The notes under the pieces were generated by a model. The model did no database searches and had not been told where the DNA came from. It saw nothing but the letters and a program-made list of their open reading frames with translations. DNA of 64,000 bases. Source: Candidatus Enterococcus ferrettii (GTDB lineage Bacteria; Bacillota; Bacilli; Lactobacillales; Enterococcaceae). The position numbers and the translations under genes were made by a program. Shown piece by piece: positions 51,950 through 60,069 of this stretch. Where the stretch lies: assembly GCF_017377655.1 (NCBI RefSeq), contig NZ_JAFREL010000007.1, forward strand, positions 1 to 64,000, read 5' to 3'. The first letter of the stretch is position 1. Every line of letters starts with the position of its first letter.

Positions 51950-52915
51950 ATGAAGGAAGAAAAGAAAAAATTACTGGCAAAAGCCGCTTATTTATATTAC
52001 CAGCAGGATTTGACCCAGGCGCAAATCGCCAAGGAATTGAATATCTATCGTACAACGGTTAGCCGAATGCTGGCCCAAGCTAAAGAACTGGGTATTGTTG
52101 AGATTACCATCAATCATTTTGATCCAGCGCTTTTCTCGTTAGAGGATCAGCTGAAAAAGCGGTATCAGCTGGAGCACATCGAAATTGCACCAACCGATGC
52201 AACAATGAGTTCAGAAGAAAAAGAAGAAAGCTTAGCCAAAACGGCTGCCAGCTGGCTGCGACGTCAATTAAAGGATGAATGTGTCATTGGTGTTTCTTGG
52301 GGCGAAAGTGTCGGCAATACGGTCAATCATTTAGAAGCTAAATCGGTCAATAATGCGACAATTGTGCCCATTGTTGGAGGACCGAGTCATATTAACTCTC
52401 GATATCATGTAAATACTCTTGTCTATGAGCTGGCTCGCAAGCTAAACGGGCACAGTGTCTTCGTGAATGCGACCGTTACTCAGGAAACAAAGCAGCTGGC
52501 TGAAGGAATTTTCCAATCGAAATACTTTCAGGAACTGCGTGAGTATTGGCAGCAATTAGATATGGCGATTGTTGGTGTAGGTGGGCCCTTGAGCTACAAG
52601 AAAAGTCAGTGGCGGGATCTATTAACGGAAGAAGATTATGAGGAGCTTCGTCTGCGGGAAGCCATTGGTGACTGCTGCTGCCGATTTTATGACCGTTTTG
52701 GCAAATTGCTAAAAGGACAGCTGGATCAGCGAACGATTGGCTTGCCGCTAGAGGCATTAGCTGAAATTCCTCAGTCCGTCGGCATTGCTCGCGGTACAGC
52801 GAAAGCTCGTTCGATCGTCCCTTTGCTGGATAAGGGCTATCTGAACACCTTGATTACCGATCAGGAAACCGCGGAGGAAATTTTGCGAATAACTAAGGAA
52901 GGCATAAGTAGCTAA
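51950..52915 (+). CDS. SorC/DeoR-type sugar-binding transcriptional regulator
   Basis: The 321-residue regulator has an N-terminal helix-turn-helix (about 12-50: YYQQDLTQAQIAKELNIYRTTVSRMLAQAKELGIV in parts). A sugar-binding domain follows (about 60-321) of the SorC/CggR type, with VIGVSWGESVGNT (about 100-112) and DMAIVGVGGP (about 203-212). It probably binds a phosphorylated sugar. The next gene, a fructose-6-phosphate aldolase-type transaldolase, is a possible target. I chose ATG 51950 because AAGGAG is 7 nt upstream. Confidence 0.83.
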   Translation: MKEEKKKLLAKAAYLYYQQDLTQAQIAKELNIYRTTVSRMLAQAKELGIVEITINHFDPALFSLEDQLKKRYQLEHIEIAPTDATMSSEEKEESLAKTAASWLRRQLKDECVIGVSWGESVGNTVNHLEAKSVNNATIVPIVGGPSHINSRYHVNTLVYELARKLNGHSVFVNATVTQETKQLAEGIFQSKYFQELREYWQQLDMAIVGVGGPLSYKKSQWRDLLTEEDYEELRLREAIGDCCCRFYDRFGKLLKGQLDQRTIGLPLEALAEIPQSVGIARGTAKARSIVPLLDKGYLNTLITDQETAEEILRITKEGISS

Positions 52916-53040
52916 TAAGTAGCTAATTAGAATGAAAATGCACATTTGTGCGATTTTTAAGTAGTTAACCAATGGAATCCTTGTTAAATCAAGCTTCATC
53001 GACTTTTTCCTAAAAAGATACTGTTACTTTTTTCGGCAGG

Positions 53041-53049
53041 TGCTATGCT
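53041..53049 (+). promoter_or_regulatory. Extended -10 promoter of the transaldolase gene
   Basis: TGCTATGCT gives a TG extension and TATGCT, 38 nt upstream of the start codon. The -35 is poor, so activation or extended -10 use is likely. Confidence 0.4.
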
Positions 53050-53086
53050 AGGTACGTAGAATAAATCATAAAGGGGCGTATCAGTA

Positions 53087-53767
53087 ATGGAATTTATGTT
53101 AGATACAGCGAATATTGCTGACATTAAAAAGTATGTAGAAATTTTGCCAGTTGTTGGAGTGACTTCAAATCCCTCGATTGTAAAAAAAGAGGGCAAGGTA
53201 GCCTTTTTCGACCACATGAAGGAAATTCGCAGCATCATCGGTGAAAACCGTTCATTGCATGTACAAGTAGTTGCTAAAGACTACGAAGGCATGATCAAGG
53301 ATGCCGAAACAATTTTGAACAAGATTGACCAAAAGGTTTTTATAAAAGTCCCTGTTAGTGAAGTCGGCTTAAAGGTGATTAAAGAGTTAAAACGTCGTGG
53401 AGCAAATGTTACCGCCACAGCAATCTATACTAAATTCCAGGCTTACTTGGCGATTGCGGCTGGTGCGGATTACATCGCACCATACTTCAACCGAATGGAA
53501 AACATGGGCATTGACCCTCGTGAAGCTATTTTTGAAATGGCACAAGAAATTGAACGAACCGACAGCGAGACCAAAATTGTTGCGGCTAGCTTCAAGAATG
53601 CCGGTCAGGTAAATGCAGCATTGGAAAGCGGCAGTCAAGCTGCTACCATGGGTGTAGACATTATTCAACAAGCTTTGGCAATGCCTTCAATTGGGCAGGC
53701 AGTAGATGATTTCACCGCTGACTGGGAGGCTGTTTACGGCGCTGACACAAATTTAGCTTCTATCTAA
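53087..53767 (+). CDS. Fructose-6-phosphate aldolase / transaldolase-like protein
   Basis: This 226-residue TIM-barrel class I aldolase has the length of fructose-6-phosphate aldolases and TalC transaldolases. The start EFMLDTANIADIKKY, GVTSNPSIVKKEG (about 24-36), the Schiff-base lysine in VFIKVPVSEVG (about 84-94) and the GANVTATAIYT segment (about 105-115) are family motifs. It would cleave or form C-C bonds with dihydroxyacetone or sedoheptulose-type sugars. The SorC regulator just upstream probably controls it. AAGGGGCG precedes ATG. Confidence 0.87.
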   Translation: MEFMLDTANIADIKKYVEILPVVGVTSNPSIVKKEGKVAFFDHMKEIRSIIGENRSLHVQVVAKDYEGMIKDAETILNKIDQKVFIKVPVSEVGLKVIKELKRRGANVTATAIYTKFQAYLAIAAGADYIAPYFNRMENMGIDPREAIFEMAQEIERTDSETKIVAASFKNAGQVNAALESGSQAATMGVDIIQQALAMPSIGQAVDDFTADWEAVYGADTNLASI

Positions 53768-53784
53768 TCCAACGATTTCATTGG

Positions 53785-53812
53785 CACTTCTCTTATTAAA
53801 GGGAAGTGTTTT
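53785..53812 (+). terminator. Terminator of the transaldolase gene
   Basis: CACTTCTC (53785-53792) pairs with GGGAAGTG (53801-53808), one pair being G-U, followed by a T-run. Confidence 0.65.
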
Positions 53813-53823
53813 TATTGTTCAGA

Positions 53824-53855
53824 TGATAATGATTATTAATTAATCATAATTATTG
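53824..53855 (+). promoter_or_regulatory. PerR/Fur-type operator upstream of dps
   Basis: TGATAATGATTATTA (53824-53838) fits the 7-1-7 Fur/PerR box type in 14 of 15 positions. A second imperfect copy, TAATCATAATTATTG (53841-53855), overlaps the promoter area. Dps genes in Bacilli are commonly under PerR, so peroxide control is likely; Fur cannot be excluded. Confidence 0.6.
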
Positions 53856-53915
53856 CATAGTCTGCTTCCTTAAGATATACTTAAAGAGTAAACAAAAAGA
53901 AACGAGGGATAAACA

Positions 53916-54383
53916 ATGAAATATGGAAAAACAAAAGAAGTCTTGAACCAATTGGTAGCTGATTTAAGTCAAATGAGTACGGTAATTCACCAAACACACT
54001 GGTACATGCGCGGACCTGAATTTTTAACCTTGCACCCATTGATGGATGATTATATGGATGAAATCAACGATCAACTGGATGTGATTTCTGAACGCTTGAT
54101 TACTTTAGATGGCTCACCTTATTCAACTTTACGTGAATGGGCAGACAATACTGGCATCAAGGATGAAGTTGGCAGCTGGGATCGTACGATTCCTGAACGC
54201 ATGGAAGTTTTAGTGGCAGGTTATCGCTATTTAGCTGACCTTTACCAAAAAGGAATTGATGTGTCTGGTGAGGAAGGTGACGACAGCACACAAGATATCT
54301 TCATCGCTTTCAAAACGGACATCGAAAAGAAAATTTGGATGCTGCAAGCCAAATTAGGCAAAGCACCAGGTGTTGACGCATAA
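53916..54383 (+). CDS. dps: Dps family ferritin-like DNA-binding/iron-storage protein
   Basis: The 155-residue four-helix protein has the Dps ferroxidase pattern: HQTHWYMRGPEFLTLHPLMDDYMDEINDQLDVISERL (in parts, about 25-62), with His and Asp/Glu ligands at the subunit interface. It stores iron by oxidising Fe2+ with H2O2 and protects DNA. A PerR/Fur-type operator lies upstream. GAAACGAGGGATAAACA precedes ATG. It is monocistronic, with a terminator. Confidence 0.9.
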   Translation: MKYGKTKEVLNQLVADLSQMSTVIHQTHWYMRGPEFLTLHPLMDDYMDEINDQLDVISERLITLDGSPYSTLREWADNTGIKDEVGSWDRTIPERMEVLVAGYRYLADLYQKGIDVSGEEGDDSTQDIFIAFKTDIEKKIWMLQAKLGKAPGVDA

Positions 54384-54398
54384 TAATAAAAATAATGA

Positions 54399-54433
54399 CT
54401 GCTTTTCCTTTAGGGGAGGAGCAGTTTTTTTGT
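54399..54433 (+). terminator. Terminator of dps
   Basis: ACTGCT (54399-54404), extended by TTCC, pairs with GGAGG and AGCAGT (54416-54426), followed by seven T. Confidence 0.65.
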
Positions 54434-54747
54434 GGAGATTTATGAAGGGAAATTTGCTGGAGAGCTGGCTTTTATCTAAATTCTTCATTTGATAAACAGG
54501 TTAAACTTAATTTAAATAAGAAGGGAGCCGACGAAAATAGGAAATTCTGTAGGTGCAAGTTTCCAAAAGGTATTGCTCCAGAGGGTATTGCTCCAGGAGT
54601 AGAGGAAATTGAACAAGGGAAGATGTTGACTTGGTTAGATACTGTGGAAGTTAGCACAAACGAACGCCTAACTAATTCCAGATTTAGAATTAGCTAGGCG
54701 TTATGTTTATGCTTAAGTGGTTTGGCTACTTTTTTATAGTTGTTCAC
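54434..54747. other. Non-genic stretch with a 16-bp hairpin and a 15-nt tandem repeat
   Basis: No gene with a ribosome site is seen. A plus-strand frame open to 54699 has coding-like composition (FDKQVKLNLNKKGADE, then EEIEQGKMLTWLDTVEV) and may be the end of a lost gene. It contains a direct repeat of GGTATTGCTCCA at 54569-54580 and 54584-54595 (15-nt period). A near-perfect dyad, AACGCCTAACTAATTC (54663-54678) with 54687-54702, has one mismatch. Confidence 0.4.
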
Positions 54748-54767
54748 AGAAACCTTGGTAACTCTTA

Positions 54768-55057
54768 GAAAACAAAGTGATAGGCTCTTCTACTTTTAAC
54801 CAGCTAATTAAACGAGCGTATTTCGCAGCGCTTCTACTTCTTCATTCGCTAATTTAGTACTATCAGCAACTTGTTCTATCGAGAGGCCGATTTTTAGTAA
54901 ATTCAATGCAATTTCAAGTTTTTCTGCTTTCTGAGCTTCTCTGACCGCTGTTGCTAACACAGCGTCATTCACCATCTTTGCCTTGTTTATATCTATAATC
55001 ATTTTTTGTTCCTCCTCGTCAAGTGAAGAGTAGTCGATTTTCTTCTGAGCTTCTTTT
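54768..55057. repeat. Direct repeat, copy 1 of about 290 bp (partner 55125-55423)
   Basis: This stretch repeats at 55125-55423 with few differences and one 9-bp indel. It covers the last roughly 70 codons of an Rpn-type nuclease gene plus its 3' flank. The two copies lie in the same orientation, 357 bp apart at their shared GAAAACAAAGTGATAG end. Confidence 0.8.
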
Positions 55058-55089
55058 GTTTCAGCTAAAATATCTATTTCCGTTATCAT
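54808..55089 (-). pseudogene. Internally deleted copy of the Rpn-type nuclease gene
   Basis: The 93-codon frame begins with MITEIDILAET, matching residues around the catalytic RTEVDILAET of the neighbouring Rpn gene. It then jumps directly to KEAQKKIDYSSLDEEEQK and the rest of the C terminus. About 125 codons, including the second catalytic strand, are missing, as are the first 60 or so residues. It cannot be an active nuclease. A short product is possible, but ribosome-site support is weak. It is a duplication followed by deletion. Confidence 0.75.
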
Positions 55090-55124
55090 TCATCCATTTG
55101 AGCGAAGAGACCTTGCCAGCCCCT

Positions 55125-55423
55125 GAAAACAAAGTGATAGGCTCTTCTACTTCTAACTGGCTAACTAAATGAGCGTATTTCGCAGCGCTTCTACTTCTTC
55201 AATCGCTAATTTAGTACTATCGGCAACTTGTTCTATTGAGAGGCCAATTTTTAGTAAATTCAATGCAATTTCAAGTTTTTCTGCTTTAGCTTCTTCCCGT
55301 ATTTTCCTGACAGCTGTTGCAAACACAGCGTCATTCACCATCTTTGCCTTGTTTATATCCATAATCATTTTTTGTTCCTCCTCGTCCAGTGAATAGTAGT
55401 CAATTTTCTTCTGAGCTTCTTTC
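55125..55423. repeat. Direct repeat, copy 2 (partner 54768-55057)
   Basis: This copy lies within the 3' end and downstream flank of the intact Rpn-type gene. It differs from copy 1 by scattered point changes and a longer stretch encoding KIREEA. Confidence 0.8.
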
Positions 55424-56046
55424 AAATAATTGGGGGCTTCATCGGGTACTTCACCAGTTTTGAAAAACTGCTGCCAAAGATAGGCGGCACTCGTTTGATC
55501 AATGTTTTTATTCTTTAAGCTGAAGAAGCATAACATAATCAGTTCATCGCCTTGTCTTGCACACAATGGCTTGTGAGAAGCTGAATCCAGCAGGGCAAAC
55601 TTGTGGATTGCAGCTTCGTCCTGCTCAAACAAGTGAAAATCAATGATATTTATTCCATAAGCCGGACGCAGAGAGGAAAAATTATTGCTCTTGATACAGT
55701 CCTCAATCTCTTGGTTGCCTAATGAACTGCGAAAGGCTTCTAATAAGTAAAAAAGAGACCGTTCGATAAAATAATCGTGAGATTGGATTTGCATTTCGAT
55801 GGTTACGTGACCACCAGCTTCTGTTTCCGCTAAAATGTCTACTTCCGTGCGCATCAATTCAGGGTTTTCGTCGAAGGCTTTCTTGTAGCTGTCAATATGA
55901 TACGTTTCTCTGGGTTTTACGGTCTTGAACTCTTTTCCTAAAATATCGCGAATAAATGCTTTCAAAATATGCGTCGAATCCTTGGAACATAGGAGTTTTT
56001 TGAACAGTAAATCCATTGTGGGGAGTACTTTCGGTCTGTTTTTCAT
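55165..56046 (-). CDS. Rpn family recombination-promoting nuclease / PD-(D/E)XK nuclease-type protein
   Basis: This 293-residue protein is full length. The N-terminal MDLLFKKLLCSKDSTHILKAFIRDIL (in parts, about 11-36) and the PD-(D/E)XK core are visible, with Asp in RTEVDILAE (about 66-74) and the ExQ motif in VTIEMQIQSHDYF (about 80-92). A Gly/Asn-rich middle and a coiled C-terminal tail (EEAKAEKLEIALNLLKIGLSIEQVA in parts) follow. Rpn proteins (formerly YhgA-like transposases) are nucleases that promote RecA-independent recombination in E. coli. A deleted copy lies downstream. Confidence 0.83.
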   Translation of the reverse strand: MKNRPKVLPTMDLLFKKLLCSKDSTHILKAFIRDILGKEFKTVKPRETYHIDSYKKAFDENPELMRTEVDILAETEAGGHVTIEMQIQSHDYFIERSLFYLLEAFRSSLGNQEIEDCIKSNNFSSLRPAYGINIIDFHLFEQDEAAIHKFALLDSASHKPLCARQGDELIMLCFFSLKNKNIDQTSAAYLWQQFFKTGEVPDEAPNYLKEAQKKIDYYSLDEEEQKMIMDINKAKMVNDAVFATAVRKIREEAKAEKLEIALNLLKIGLSIEQVADSTKLAIEEVEALRNTLI

Positions 56047-56283
56047 CTAAATCTCTATCCTTTTGGCGACAGAGATTTTTCACCATTAGTATACCATGGC
56101 CGGCCATTCTCTATCAAAATTTGCTTCAACATAATATATGCAAAAAAAAATCGATTTTTTTCGAGAATAGCAAACAAATTTGAGTGGATCGTAAAATGTG
56201 ATACCGATCAATCAGCAGACTAAAAGGCTTATCCTTTCACCAAACCTGTCTTCTTCACTATAATAAGAACAGGAGGTGCTTAT

Positions 56284-56904
56284 ATGGACAACCAAGCACA
56301 ATTTGAAATGAAGGTCAGCAATTTGGCCAATCGTTTTTTATACAATACAATTGATACACCCCAGCGTCTGCTGCCACTAGCAGAAAAAATTGCCAAGGAT
56401 GGACAAAAGATTGCTCGTGAATACGATGAACAGGAGCGGATTCAGACGGTAGCAGAAGAATTGCTGCTGGCGATGGACGGCTCTTTATATTTGGTGGATT
56501 TACTGGCGAATGCCATTTTGACGAAGGATTACAGTCATTTGGAGGAGGCAGAGCTGGTTGATCTGTTAGGTAAAATTGAAGGCCACTCGGATGAGCAGAC
56601 TCGCTTGATCCAATTATTAAAGGAATCGATTCAACACAATTTACAGCAAGGGGTTACCTTGGAAAAAATTTATTATGAAAACTATTTAGTAGAGTATGCC
56701 TCAAGTTTGATGGAAATCTATGTCATTCAGCACTTGAAGGATCAGGAAGACTTTTTAAATGAGCTGCAGCCGTTGATTAAGGAGAATCGATCCAGTGAAG
56801 TTCCTTATGGGGTTTTTCGCAGAATTACTGCTAATTTTAAAAAGGAATTGGCGCGCCAATATTATCAGTATGAAACAATGGTGAAACTAATGGAGACAAA
56901 ATAG
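56284..56904 (+). CDS. Hypothetical helical protein, 206 residues
   Basis: I do not recognise a family. It is soluble and nearly all helical, with many Glu, Gln, Leu and Tyr (AEELLLAMDGSLYLVDLLANAIL, in parts, about 57-79) and no membrane segment. AGGAGGTGCTTAT precedes ATG 56284, a strong site. A TATAAT-like box (56258-56263) lies 20 nt before the start. It has its own strong terminator, so it is an independent gene. Confidence 0.6.
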   Translation: MDNQAQFEMKVSNLANRFLYNTIDTPQRLLPLAEKIAKDGQKIAREYDEQERIQTVAEELLLAMDGSLYLVDLLANAILTKDYSHLEEAELVDLLGKIEGHSDEQTRLIQLLKESIQHNLQQGVTLEKIYYENYLVEYASSLMEIYVIQHLKDQEDFLNELQPLIKENRSSEVPYGVFRRITANFKKELARQYYQYETMVKLMETK

Positions 56905-56933
56905 AAAAAAAGCAGTGAATTGGTTGAACCTGT

Positions 56934-56987
56934 ATCGACCCGCAAACGTTAGACTAAAAATCTAACATTTTGCGGGTCGATTTTTTT
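56934..56987. terminator. Strong bidirectional terminator
   Basis: ATCGACCCGCAAA (56934-56946) pairs perfectly with 56969-56981, and inside it GTTAGA pairs with TCTAAC. Seven T follow. It separates the hypothetical gene from the convergent LysR gene. Confidence 0.8.
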
Positions 56988-56997
56988 ATGCTTTGTT

Positions 56998-57900
56998 TTA
57001 ATAGATGGTTTCCTTGGGATCGGAATGGGCTAAAACATATTCTTTAAAATTTGTTACCACCGGAGTCAAATAGGCTTCCTTATTGGTCACCAGATAGAAG
57101 TAACGCTCCCAGTTTAGATTCTTTAGGCGAATTTTCTTCAGAGGCAGCGAGTCTAAAATCCCCATATCAGGTACTACAGCCATGCCGAAGCCTTGACTAA
57201 CCAAACCAGCGATCACCTGATCCACGGTTACTTCATAAACAATATTGTAAGTACAGTTGTTACGTTTAAAGGCACTGTCGATGATGCTGCGCAATCCGCT
57301 GTTTTTACTGAAGCCGATTTGCGGGAAGGGTTGTGTCTGTTCTAAATAGACTTCATCGAATTGGGCTAAAGGATGATCTAAAGGTGTAATTACTACCAGT
57401 TCTTGATTCGCCACAGGGATAAATTCAATCATTGGCTCATCCGGCAAATAGGAACAAATACCGATATCATACTTCATGCTTTTTACCCCTTCGATAATTT
57501 CTTTAGTGATGCCGGCGGAAGAATGAAAATCAAACTCGACTTCCTTTTCAGGATTCGCGTTGATAAAGCCGCTGGCAAAGCGGGGCGCATAGCGCGTTCC
57601 TAAAATAGGTAAAAAGGCGAAGCTTATATAGCCGCTGCCTTTGCTAATTTTTGAGACAGTCTCAATGCCAGTATCTAACATATTTAAAGTCTTGCTGACG
57701 TAATCATGGAAAATTATACCAGGCTTCGTCAAAACGACATTGCGGCCTTTTTTTTCAAACAGGGGGACGCCTAATTCAGACTCCAATGAAGAAATAGCAT
57801 TACTTAAACTAGGCTGCGTGACATTGAGCAATTTGCTGGAACGCGTATAATGCTGTTCCCGGGCCAGGACATCGAAATATTTGAGGTGTTGTAAATTCAT
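56998..57900 (-). CDS. LysR family transcriptional regulator (QuiR-like position)
   Basis: The 300-residue LysR-type regulator is full length. The winged helix (about 1-60: MNLQHLKYFDVLAREQHYTRSSKLLNVTQPSLSNAISSLESELG in parts) precedes a two-lobed effector domain (from about 92, GYISFAFLPILG). It diverges from a dehydratase-like TIM-barrel, shikimate dehydrogenase and MFS genes across a 300-bp gap containing a large inverted repeat. This arrangement mirrors QuiR, the shikimate-responsive LysR regulator of Listeria, so shikimate or quinate may be its inducer. That assignment is inference. Confidence 0.87.
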   Translation of the reverse strand: MNLQHLKYFDVLAREQHYTRSSKLLNVTQPSLSNAISSLESELGVPLFEKKGRNVVLTKPGIIFHDYVSKTLNMLDTGIETVSKISKGSGYISFAFLPILGTRYAPRFASGFINANPEKEVEFDFHSSAGITKEIIEGVKSMKYDIGICSYLPDEPMIEFIPVANQELVVITPLDHPLAQFDEVYLEQTQPFPQIGFSKNSGLRSIIDSAFKRNNCTYNIVYEVTVDQVIAGLVSQGFGMAVVPDMGILDSLPLKKIRLKNLNWERYFYLVTNKEAYLTPVVTNFKEYVLAHSDPKETIY

Positions 57901-57934
57901 GATATGTACGCTCCCTGTGCACAGTTTTCTTCAT

Positions 57935-57975
57935 TATAGCAAAACCTATTTCTTTTACCTATAGGTTTTGCTATA
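57935..57975. promoter_or_regulatory. Perfect 15-bp inverted repeat, LysR operator candidate
   Basis: TATAGCAAAACCTAT (57935-57949) and ATAGGTTTTGCTATA (57961-57975) are exact reverse complements, 11 nt apart. Each arm also contains an ATAG-N6-CTAT dyad typical of LysR boxes. It sits 35 bp before the lysR gene and 226 bp before the divergent operon, fitting autoregulation. The rest of the gap (57976-58200) includes an AT-rich promoter area for the operon. Confidence 0.6.
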
Positions 57976-58200
57976 AAAATCAATTAGATATTTCAAGAAA
58001 TCCAAGTTAGAATTAATTCGAAAAGTGATTGTGAAGTAAGGAACTTTAAACGGAAATAGAATACACATGAAATTCCTCGGAATTGCAGATGTTTTCGCCA
58101 GAAGTAACCGCTTTTTTGTAAAAAAGTCTAAACCATGAGTTTGTATTTACTTTCTCATGTGAAAAAAATAACTTTAAATAATTTTTAGGAGGAAATAGAA

Positions 58201-59052
58201 ATGAGAAAAGTACCTTTAACAATTAGTTCATTTACATTAGGCACGGAGATTGATTTTGAAGAACGGGTGAAAGCAGCAAAGGCCGCTGGTTTTGACGGAA
58301 TTGGTATTCGGGCTGAAACTTATATGCTAGCAGTAAAACAAGGCTACTCTGATGAAAGAATGCTAGAAATTCTTGAAGAGAATGACATGAAGGTTACGGA
58401 AGTTGAATACATTACTATGTGGACTGATCCAAATAAAACAGCAGAAGCGCCAAGTACTTTACTGCAACAATTCAAAGAACAAACGATTTATCACATGGCT
58501 CGTTTGTTCGGCGTAGGCCACATTAACTGCGGCTTAATGGAAATGGACTCATTAGAAGTACAAATTCAAGCATTCAAAGAATTGTGCGAACGCTCAAAGG
58601 AATTAGCAATCGGGTTAGAATTCATGCCTTACAGCGGCGTGCCAGATTTGAAGACTGCTTGGGAAATTGTTAAGGGTGCTGACTGCGACAATGCAATGCT
58701 GATCTTAGACACTTGGCACTGGGCGCGTGCTGAAATGACTGCCGAAGATTTGAAAGGTGTACCAGCTGAAAAAGTTGTTTCAATTCAAATCTGTGATGTT
58801 TTAGAACGTCCGTATCCAAAACCAATCTTACGTGAAGAATCCTTGCATGACCGTTTATGTCCAGGTACTGGCTGGGGCGATACAGTTGGTTTCTTGAAAG
58901 CCTTGAAAGAGCATGGAATTAACCCTCGTGTAGTTGGGACAGAAGTTATTTCAGATAACAACTTAGAGTTGGGTTACCAAAAAGCAGCCCAAATGAATTA
59001 CGACACAAGTATCGATGTAATCAAGCAAGCTTGGCCTGAATTACTAGATTAA
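58201..59052 (+). CDS. Sugar phosphate isomerase/epimerase family TIM barrel (3-dehydroshikimate dehydratase-like)
   Basis: This 283-residue xylose-isomerase-like TIM barrel starts [31 protein letters not shown] (in parts). The metal ligands are in [10 protein letters not shown] (Glu, about 139), [10 protein letters not shown] (Asp, about 176) and VVGTEVIS (Glu). A further D in IQICDV may be the second ligand of the set. Bacterial QuiC-type 3-dehydroshikimate dehydratases belong to this superfamily. Being directly before a shikimate dehydrogenase gene and an MFS transporter makes that role likely, giving protocatechuate. AGGAGG precedes ATG. Confidence 0.8.
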   Translation: MRKVPLTISSFTLGTEIDFEERVKAAKAAGFDGIGIRAETYMLAVKQGYSDERMLEILEENDMKVTEVEYITMWTDPNKTAEAPSTLLQQFKEQTIYHMARLFGVGHINCGLMEMDSLEVQIQAFKELCERSKELAIGLEFMPYSGVPDLKTAWEIVKGADCDNAMLILDTWHWARAEMTAEDLKGVPAEKVVSIQICDVLERPYPKPILREESLHDRLCPGTGWGDTVGFLKALKEHGINPRVVGTEVISDNNLELGYQKAAQMNYDTSIDVIKQAWPELLD

Positions 59053-59135
59053 TTTTACGAATTTTTAAAAAGGGATAAAATTACAAATCGAAATGTAGTA
59101 TACTAGCTAATAAAAATGAATAGGGATGTGTATAC

Positions 59136-59987
59136 ATGTTAGAAGGAATTTCTGGAAAAACAAAGCTATACGGTTTAATTGGCAGCCCGGTTGGTCATTC
59201 TGGCTCACCAGCTATGTATAATTATGCTTTTGAACAATTAGATATGGACGCTGTTTACATGGCATTTGATGTTGAAGTTGACGGCGTTGAAAAAGCGATA
59301 GATGCAGTAAAAACATTCAGTATGCCTGGCGGAAACGTAACGATGCCATGTAAAGGCGAAGCAGCTAAATTCATGGATGAGCTTTCACCAGCTGCTCAAA
59401 TGGTTGGAGCAATTAATACCTTTACAAATGTAGACGGCAAATTAACTGGTCACATTACTGATGGTATGGGTTTTGTTGATAATTTAATGGCTCACGATGT
59501 TGATCCAAAGGGTAAAAAGTTTGTTGTTCTTGGGACTGGCGGCGCAGCAACAGCTATTCAAGTCCAATTAGCAATTGAAGAAGCAGCATCGATTGCAATC
59601 TTCAACTTGAAGGATGCTTTCTTCGCAAATGGAGAACGTACTGTTGAACGAGTGAAGAAACACTATCCAGAATTAGATATCGCTATTTATGATTTAGCGG
59701 ATGCAGATCTTTTGAAAGAAAAAGTTGCTGAAGCAGATATCTTAATTAATGGTACCGTAGTTGGTATGGGTGAAGGATCCACTCGTACACCAATCAGTGA
59801 TACTGGTATTTTCCATGACAACTTGATTGTTGCCGATGCAATTTACAACCCGCCAAAAACTCAGCTGTTAAAGGATGCTGAAGAAAAAGGTTGTAAAACT
59901 GTTGGTGGAGCAGGTATGCTTCTGGCACAGGGCAAAGCGGCTTTCAAAATCTTTACCGGTAAAGATCTACCAGTAAGACCTAAATAA
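59136..59987 (+). CDS. Shikimate/quinate dehydrogenase (AroE family)
   Basis: The 283-residue protein has the AroE order. The substrate domain starts LYGLIGSPVGHSGSPAMYN (about 11-29), with the Ser pair that holds the shikimate carboxylate. The catalytic lysine is in NVTMPCKGEAAKF (about 68-80), and the acid in GHITDGMGFV (about 107-116). The nucleotide domain has VVLGTGGAATAIQ (about 130-142). The normal VTxPHK motif is altered to VTMPCK. It is likely a catabolic or YdiB/quinate-type enzyme because it is part of a transporter-plus-dehydratase operon, not of aromatic amino acid biosynthesis. Confidence 0.87.
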   Translation: MLEGISGKTKLYGLIGSPVGHSGSPAMYNYAFEQLDMDAVYMAFDVEVDGVEKAIDAVKTFSMPGGNVTMPCKGEAAKFMDELSPAAQMVGAINTFTNVDGKLTGHITDGMGFVDNLMAHDVDPKGKKFVVLGTGGAATAIQVQLAIEEAASIAIFNLKDAFFANGERTVERVKKHYPELDIAIYDLADADLLKEKVAEADILINGTVVGMGEGSTRTPISDTGIFHDNLIVADAIYNPPKTQLLKDAEEKGCKTVGGAGMLLAQGKAAFKIFTGKDLPVRPK

Positions 59988-59998
59988 AAGAAGTACTT

Positions 59999-60029
59999 CT
60001 TCCTGCAGCTGATTTACAGTTGCAGGAAG
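59999..60029 (+). repeat. Intergenic hairpin between the shikimate dehydrogenase and MFS genes
   Basis: CTTCCTGCA (59999-60007) pairs perfectly with TGCAGGAAG (60021-60029), and CT/AG pairs further in. A-rich sequence, not a T-run, follows, so it is unlikely to end transcription fully. It may stabilise or partly attenuate the operon mRNA. Confidence 0.5.
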
Positions 60030-60069
60030 AGTAAAAAAAATGTGGGATAACCAATCGAGGAGAGTAAAA

